Source of the DNA: an uncultured Prevotella sp.
Lineage (GTDB): Bacteria; Bacteroidota; Bacteroidia; Bacteroidales; Bacteroidaceae
Reading direction: 5' to 3'
DNA length: 35,603 nucleotides
Assembly (NCBI GenBank): GCA_934203355.1
Contig: CAKPZC010000017.1
Location: 1 to 35,603, forward strand
Shown here: positions 31,553-35,603 of the stretch, one piece after another
How the letters are laid out: each line of letters starts with the position of its first letter
Numbering within the stretch: the first letter of the stretch is position 1
Made by a program: the position numbers and the translations under genes
Notes under the pieces: model-generated
What the model was told of the DNA's origin: nothing
The model's input: the letters and a program-made list of their open reading frames with translations, nothing else
The model's database searches: none

Positions 31553-32559
31553 TGTTGCTTGTTTTCCTGATTATTCTTATTTCCTATTTTTATCAGCATT
31601 ATTCCTATTGCTATCCAGAACAGTTCGCGCAGTCTGGTTATGAGTCCGGTGTATACACCGAGTGCTCCAGTCAGGTGGAGTCCATCCACTGCAAGTGCCA
31701 GTCCGCCCTCGCGCGATCCGAGTTGCATAGGGGTGAAGAAGATAAGGTTGCTGAACAGCGACGAGAATGCGAGTATGAGTATGGAGTCGACTATTCCTAC
31801 TTCGGCGTTGAACGCCTTGAGTATGAGATAAATTTCGAAACTCTGCAACACTCGTGCCGTTAGCTCTAGCAAGAGTGCCGAATAGAATGTGCGTTTGTGC
31901 TGCTGGTGCAGCAGGGCTATTTGAGAGTCAATCTGTTCGAGAGTCTCTTTCTTCGACTCAGCAAATCCTTTTGCCCATCCTTTCACGAATGGAATGTGGG
32001 TGAGCATTCGTATGGCTTTTTGTGCCATGCCAGTCTTGTAGCCGCGGGCGAAGAAGTAGATGCCCAACAGGCAGAAAGATCCTATCACAGCGAGCAGTAT
32101 TGCCATGGGCACCCCAACATGGTTGAAGCCAATAAAGAGGAATATGGAGAGAAACCAAAACCAGAAATGCGAGAATATGTGCATCATCACATACAGTATC
32201 ACCGACGATGTAGCTTTGCTCACGCCAGTGTATGGTTTCAGTTCCATGATGCGGTAGGGCTCGCCTCCCATCAGTCCACATGGGGTAGTGTAGTTGAGTG
32301 CGAATCCGCTGACTGTGAGTTTGTATACTCTCCAGAACGATAGTCCCTCGCATTTGCCTTCGTCGTTAATGATGATATACCACGATAATGTGTTGACAAC
32401 ATACACCACAAGCCACAGAGCGAGGATTATCGGAAAGTATACGCCCACCTTCAACAGGTAGCGCCATATGTCGGTATAGTCCATGTTCATCGTGCATAGC
32501 ATGATGATGATGGCTATGATGCCGAACGCCATGAAAAAGTTGCGAAACTTGTTATTCAT
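31549..32559 (-). CDS. LPG-synthase-TM/UPF0104-like membrane protein
   Basis: A 336-residue integral membrane protein with about eight hydrophobic spans, similar to the transmembrane half of lysylphosphatidylglycerol synthase. Landmarks are GFALNYTTPCGLMGGEPYR, a conserved turn in this family, and FFTPMQLGSREGGLALAV near the C-terminus. The aminoacyl-transferase domain of MprF is absent. In this family such TM-only proteins are proposed to move lipids between leaflets. It lies in the same operon as a CDP-alcohol phosphatidyltransferase (38 bp upstream), which suggests it flips the operon's product. Confidence 0.8.
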   Translation of the reverse strand: MNNKFRNFFMAFGIIAIIIMLCTMNMDYTDIWRYLLKVGVYFPIILALWLVVYVVNTLSWYIIINDEGKCEGLSFWRVYKLTVSGFALNYTTPCGLMGGEPYRIMELKPYTGVSKATSSVILYVMMHIFSHFWFWFLSIFLFIGFNHVGVPMAILLAVIGSFCLLGIYFFARGYKTGMAQKAIRMLTHIPFVKGWAKGFAESKKETLEQIDSQIALLHQQHKRTFYSALLLELTARVLQSFEIYLILKAFNAEVGIVDSILILAFSSLFSNLIFFTPMQLGSREGGLALAVDGLHLTGALGVYTGLITRLRELFWIAIGIMLIKIGNKNNQENKQQ

Positions 32560-32597
32560 AGGTCTTTTGTTTACCTTATTATATATAGCTTATGGCT

Positions 32598-33506
32598 TTA
32601 TTCGTAACTGTCGAGTTTGGCAAGCACTTCGCTGCAAAGACGTTCGTGGCGATAGTGCATGTAGAAGTATACGGTGGTGAACACCACAATCTCCACTGCT
32701 GGATATACCCATGGCTTGCCGATGAGTATGCTGACAAACAGGGTGATACTACGCCAGTTGAATGTGAGGAAGTTGGCGTATTTCATCAGTGGTAGACTGC
32801 CCTGACGGAAGTCGTGTCGCAGACTGTCGGGCAATTGCTCTGGATATTTGGCGCGTATGGCAGTTTTTAGTTTCTGAAACCATGGTGTCTCCTTTTCCTG
32901 TGCGTTAGTGTAGCCTACGTAGAAGAACTGGAATAGTTTCTGTAGCGGCTGCTTTTTCCATGTCATTTGGCGGTAGAGTTCCACCTGCTTCGATGCGTCG
33001 TCCATCTCGCTGCCTTCCTTGCCCTTTAGGAAGAAGAGGTGAATCTGGCGGTAGTAGTCGGCTAGTCGGCATTGGCGCGAGTGGCATCCGAAACCGCTCA
33101 CGATGCACAGCGCCCATATCCACAGACCCCATTCTGGTGTGAGGCGTATGCAGATTGCCACATAGATGGAAATGAACCAGAAGTCGCCTGCAGCACCGTC
33201 GAGAATGCGTCCGAGTGCACTCTTCTGGTTGGTGAGTCGTGCGAGCTGGCCGTCGCAGCTGTCATACATGTTTGCCCAGATGAGTAGCAGGATGCCTATG
33301 ATGTTGATGCGCAGGTCGTTGAAGCCGAAGCAGATTCCGGCTCCCACGCCGAGGAAGATGGATAGAATAGTCACCACGTTGGGCGTGACATGCAACATAC
33401 GAAAGAAACGTGCCCACTGGTAGCCAATGGGACGGTAGAAATAAATGTCGATGTGCTCCTCTGTGTCTGATGACTTGAGGGTTGACTTAAATTCACTGTT
33501 TGACAT
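32598..33506 (-). CDS. CDP-alcohol phosphatidyltransferase family enzyme
   Basis: A 302-residue membrane enzyme. The signature D-G-x2-A-R-x8-G-x3-D is present in CDGQLARLTNQKSALGRILD. The following residues are GAAGD, so the last Asp of the usual Dx3D is one position later than consensus. A region of about 95 residues between the catalytic TM bundle and the last spans is hydrophilic (KEGSEMDDASKQVELYRQ and onward), an insertion absent from PgsA or PssA. Enzymes of this family transfer a phospho-alcohol from or to a CDP-linked partner. Next to a nucleotidyltransferase (15 bp upstream), the likely reaction is CDP-head-group plus diacylglycerol giving a phospholipid; inositol is the best guess. 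Confidence 0.82.
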   Translation of the reverse strand: MSNSEFKSTLKSSDTEEHIDIYFYRPIGYQWARFFRMLHVTPNVVTILSIFLGVGAGICFGFNDLRINIIGILLLIWANMYDSCDGQLARLTNQKSALGRILDGAAGDFWFISIYVAICIRLTPEWGLWIWALCIVSGFGCHSRQCRLADYYRQIHLFFLKGKEGSEMDDASKQVELYRQMTWKKQPLQKLFQFFYVGYTNAQEKETPWFQKLKTAIRAKYPEQLPDSLRHDFRQGSLPLMKYANFLTFNWRSITLFVSILIGKPWVYPAVEIVVFTTVYFYMHYRHERLCSEVLAKLDSYE

Positions 33507-33521
33507 TACCTATATATAATT

Positions 33522-35186
33522 TTAATTCATCTTGTTGAGTATGGCCATGGCTATATAGAATGCCGCCTCGTCGCGGCATGGTGCGAAACTTGGCCAGTCG
33601 TTGAAGTCGATAATCTTTATTGAGCCGTCGTCGCCTACCACGCAGTCGCCTCCATATACTGGCACTCCGAGCATTAGCGCTGCCTTGTCGGCTTCGTATT
33701 TCAGTTGGTCGGTGTCGAAATGGATGCCTCTTGCGTCGCCATTGATAACCTCAAGTCCAAACTTGGAGCGGTGGCCGCATTTCGAGGGATAGAACCAGTA
33801 GAAGAAGTTGGTGCCCTCAACGCCGTAGAACTTAATGAGGTCGCCCTTCAGGTGCTCGTTCACAACAACCGATTCCACGCCACGGCTCCAGAAGTCGTAG
33901 AGCAATTTCTCAGCCTCTTCTTTCGACTGCACATAGCATGTGTCCTCCTTCTGTTGTGCGCAACCGTCGCCACGCTTCAGCCACAGAGGATAGTCTATGC
34001 CGTCGGTCATAGTGCCCCCTTTTTCAATGATGCGGCTTTCGGGATAAGCCACTCCTCCTTCGATAAACATTTCGGTCATTGTTCGGCGTATGCATCGGTC
34101 TACGCCCCGGCTGCTGTTGACTACAGCCTTTCCGTGTTGTTCTATATGTTCGAGCATGTTGAGTGCGCGTTTGCTACGTGCCATGCTGAAGAAGGCATCG
34201 GCTACTTCCTCTACAATTTTGCCTGGATTCTCAATCACACCGTTGTCGACGGCACGCTGCATGGCAGCCTCCACCGTCTCGGCCTTGATAGAGAAATCCT
34301 TCTCGTTGTACATTTCTACATTAGCGCCGAGCGACTCAAGATTGCTCTTTACGGCATGCATGATGGCAGCGTCGTTGTCGACACAGTTGGGCGAGTACTC
34401 ATTGCCGCGGCACACACCCACAAGTCTTTTGCCCTCAAGTGGGCGCAGAAAAGCCTCTGCCTTGGCTATGTCGTTGCGATGGTCTACGTCGAGAATCTTG
34501 TTGATGGGGTAGGCTTCAAGTTTCAGTCCTTCAGCCACGAGCTGTCGTTGGAAGTTACGCATACGGCTCATGCCCTGTTCCATGCAGTGGTCGAGCACGT
34601 CAAGTGCGCTGTCGCCAAGACAGTAGATACCGCCCGAAATTAGGTGGTCATCGCCTTCCTTGCTGTCATGGAATCCAGTGATGCGTGGCAGTCGATGTGA
34701 TCCCTGCTTGTCGAGCAGGCTCACACCGTCGGCATCAACCTGCTCTTCTACGCCTACCCACAGTGGCTTCTCGTCGTCTACAAATGGTGTGACAGCCATG
34801 CAGCCGTCAATGTCGCGGGATGCTGCAAAGTGGCGTATGTATTTCTTGAATTCCTCCTCGCGGAATATTGTATCGACGGTGGTGAGACAGAAACGCTCGC
34901 CGCGCAGGTAGGGCGACAGGGCATGCAAGCTGTGCATTGAGCTTGGTGTGGTCTTCACCACAAGGCGCAATGGCACCGGTAGGGGAAGACTCTCGATATG
35001 TTCGCGCACCGCTGTGCTCCATTCATTCACAATCACTACAATCTCGGTAGCTCCACAATCGACGAATATGCGCAGAAGTCGCTCTATCATCGGTTCGCCG
35101 CATACAGGCACCAATGGCTTAGGCTGCTCGACACCTTCTTGTGCCAGACGGCTACCTTCGCCTGCTGCTATTACTGCAAATCTCAT
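33522..35186 (-). CDS. nucleotidyltransferase fused to an ATP-grasp domain
   Basis: A 554-residue cytoplasmic two-domain protein. Residues 1 to about 240 are a sugar-phosphate/alcohol-phosphate nucleotidyltransferase: AVIAAGEGSRLAQEG, PKPLVPVCGEPMIERLL, and the metal Asp in LTTVD (D105). Residues about 253-554 look like an ATP-grasp fold: K404 in PLWLKRGD, E444 in VVNEHLKGD and the metal site IIDFNDWP (D527, N529). It is the first gene of the operon. The N-terminal half resembles CTP:inositol-1-phosphate or CTP:phosphocholine cytidylyltransferases. The ATP-grasp half could be a ligase or, as in ITPK1, an inositol-phosphate kinase. Substrate is not proven by sequence. Confidence 0.8.
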   Translation of the reverse strand: MRFAVIAAGEGSRLAQEGVEQPKPLVPVCGEPMIERLLRIFVDCGATEIVVIVNEWSTAVREHIESLPLPVPLRLVVKTTPSSMHSLHALSPYLRGERFCLTTVDTIFREEEFKKYIRHFAASRDIDGCMAVTPFVDDEKPLWVGVEEQVDADGVSLLDKQGSHRLPRITGFHDSKEGDDHLISGGIYCLGDSALDVLDHCMEQGMSRMRNFQRQLVAEGLKLEAYPINKILDVDHRNDIAKAEAFLRPLEGKRLVGVCRGNEYSPNCVDNDAAIMHAVKSNLESLGANVEMYNEKDFSIKAETVEAAMQRAVDNGVIENPGKIVEEVADAFFSMARSKRALNMLEHIEQHGKAVVNSSRGVDRCIRRTMTEMFIEGGVAYPESRIIEKGGTMTDGIDYPLWLKRGDGCAQQKEDTCYVQSKEEAEKLLYDFWSRGVESVVVNEHLKGDLIKFYGVEGTNFFYWFYPSKCGHRSKFGLEVINGDARGIHFDTDQLKYEADKAALMLGVPVYGGDCVVGDDGSIKIIDFNDWPSFAPCRDEAAFYIAMAILNKMN

Positions 35187-35295
35187 TACTTTTTCTATTT
35201 CTATGTTTCTGAATTAAAAAGATCATGGCTTGACAACGCTTTATTTATAGGCTGCAAACCAGGCCCTATTTCGGGAATAATTTGTTTAAACGGTG

Positions 35296-35303
35296 CAAAG
35301 TTA
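35296..35303 (-). promoter_or_regulatory. -7 box for the lipid-type operon
   Basis: On the minus strand TAACTTTG (complement of 35296-35303) followed by C. No matching TTTG was found at 19-21 bases upstream. The leader to the ATG at 35186 would be about 106 nt. The rest of the 417-bp right end (35187-35603) holds no recognisable gene. Confidence 0.5.
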
Positions 35304-35574
35304 GTGTAAATTAGGGAAATAGACGATTTTATTGATGATAAAATGGTAATAACGTATCTTTTTAGCCATATAATTAGGTATAAGAATTCAATGTTGCCCG
35401 TGTTGTCTTCCTTTTTGTTGATGACAATTATACGAATTTTGATAGTAAGCATAAATGAAACTTTGGACAAGTGGGTTGGTTAAAGACTGTTAATAAACAT
35501 CCATTTTTTGGGCTTGGTTCGTCATATCCTTAAATTAGCAGACAATGTCTTTCCGTATATTCTTTATATTTTTA

Positions 35575-35602
35575 TCGTGCGCACACGCATGTCCGCACGA
35601 TG
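35575..35602. repeat. 8-bp inverted repeat at the window's right end
   Basis: ATCGTGCG (35575-35582) pairs with CGCACGAT (35595-35602) around a 12-base loop. A T-rich tract lies on its left. It may be a terminator for a gene outside the window; the flank on the right is not available. Confidence 0.4.
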
Positions 35603-35603
35603 A

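Overview
The window looks like a chromosomal segment of a Bacteroidota bacterium, most likely family Prevotellaceae (Prevotella/Segatella-like). Evidence: promoters fit the Bacteroidales form (TTTG or TTG, about 19-20 bases, then TAnnTTTG) and genes lack Shine-Dalgarno sequences. Lineage-typical families are present (DUF3791/DUF3990 cassette, DUF4924, DUF5686 outer-membrane protein, C10 'interpain-like' protease, orphan LuxR-type regulator). No rRNA, tRNA, complete IS element or CRISPR array was seen.

Layout. 1-2000 is an accessory, eroded region. It holds a DUF3791-type cassette whose middle DUF3990 gene is reduced to 16 codons, an orphan HigA-like antitoxin, the first codons of what looks like an N-6 DNA methylase/restriction gene, two arrays of 22-bp-period repeats, a 24-bp direct repeat pair, and one copy of an 81-bp dispersed element. 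2000-7350 (+) is a chorismate/menaquinone block: aroB, a DHNA-CoA thioesterase, menF, menD, menB. A second 81-bp element copy and a bidirectional terminator follow. 7578-8558 (-) is a ROK glucokinase, divergent from a LysE-type exporter; then come a DUF4924 protein and prfC (+). 11833-18546 (-) is a complete tryptophan operon in the order trpD-C-F-A-B-E-G, preceded by a trpL leader peptide with three consecutive Trp codons and an intrinsic attenuator. 18840-19653 (+) holds a 41-residue protein and rpe.

19774-26117 (-) carries an ECF sigma factor and a 1862-residue secreted C10 cysteine protease with seven closely related 105-residue repeats plus one divergent copy. The sigma-factor promoter lies inside the terminator hairpin of the protease gene. 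A candidate small RNA of about 77 nt lies just upstream of the protease promoter. 26457-30473 has a small charged protein (+), a LuxR-family response regulator (-) and a DUF5686 outer-membrane protein (-). 30779-35186 (-) is a compact four-gene operon: a nucleotidyltransferase/ATP-grasp fusion, a CDP-alcohol phosphatidyltransferase, an LPG-synthase-TM-like membrane protein and a HAD phosphatase.

How they work together: aroB feeds chorismate, which the men genes take to menaquinone and trpE/G take to tryptophan. The right-hand operon reads as a CDP-activated head-group phospholipid pathway. The best match I know is the putative inositol-lipid route described for Prevotella that avoids a phosphatidylinositol-phosphate intermediate; here it carries an unexplained ATP-grasp domain. 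This cluster, the trp attenuator, the candidate sRNA and the 22-bp arrays are the most interesting items. All assignments come from reading the sequence and recall of families; no database search was run.
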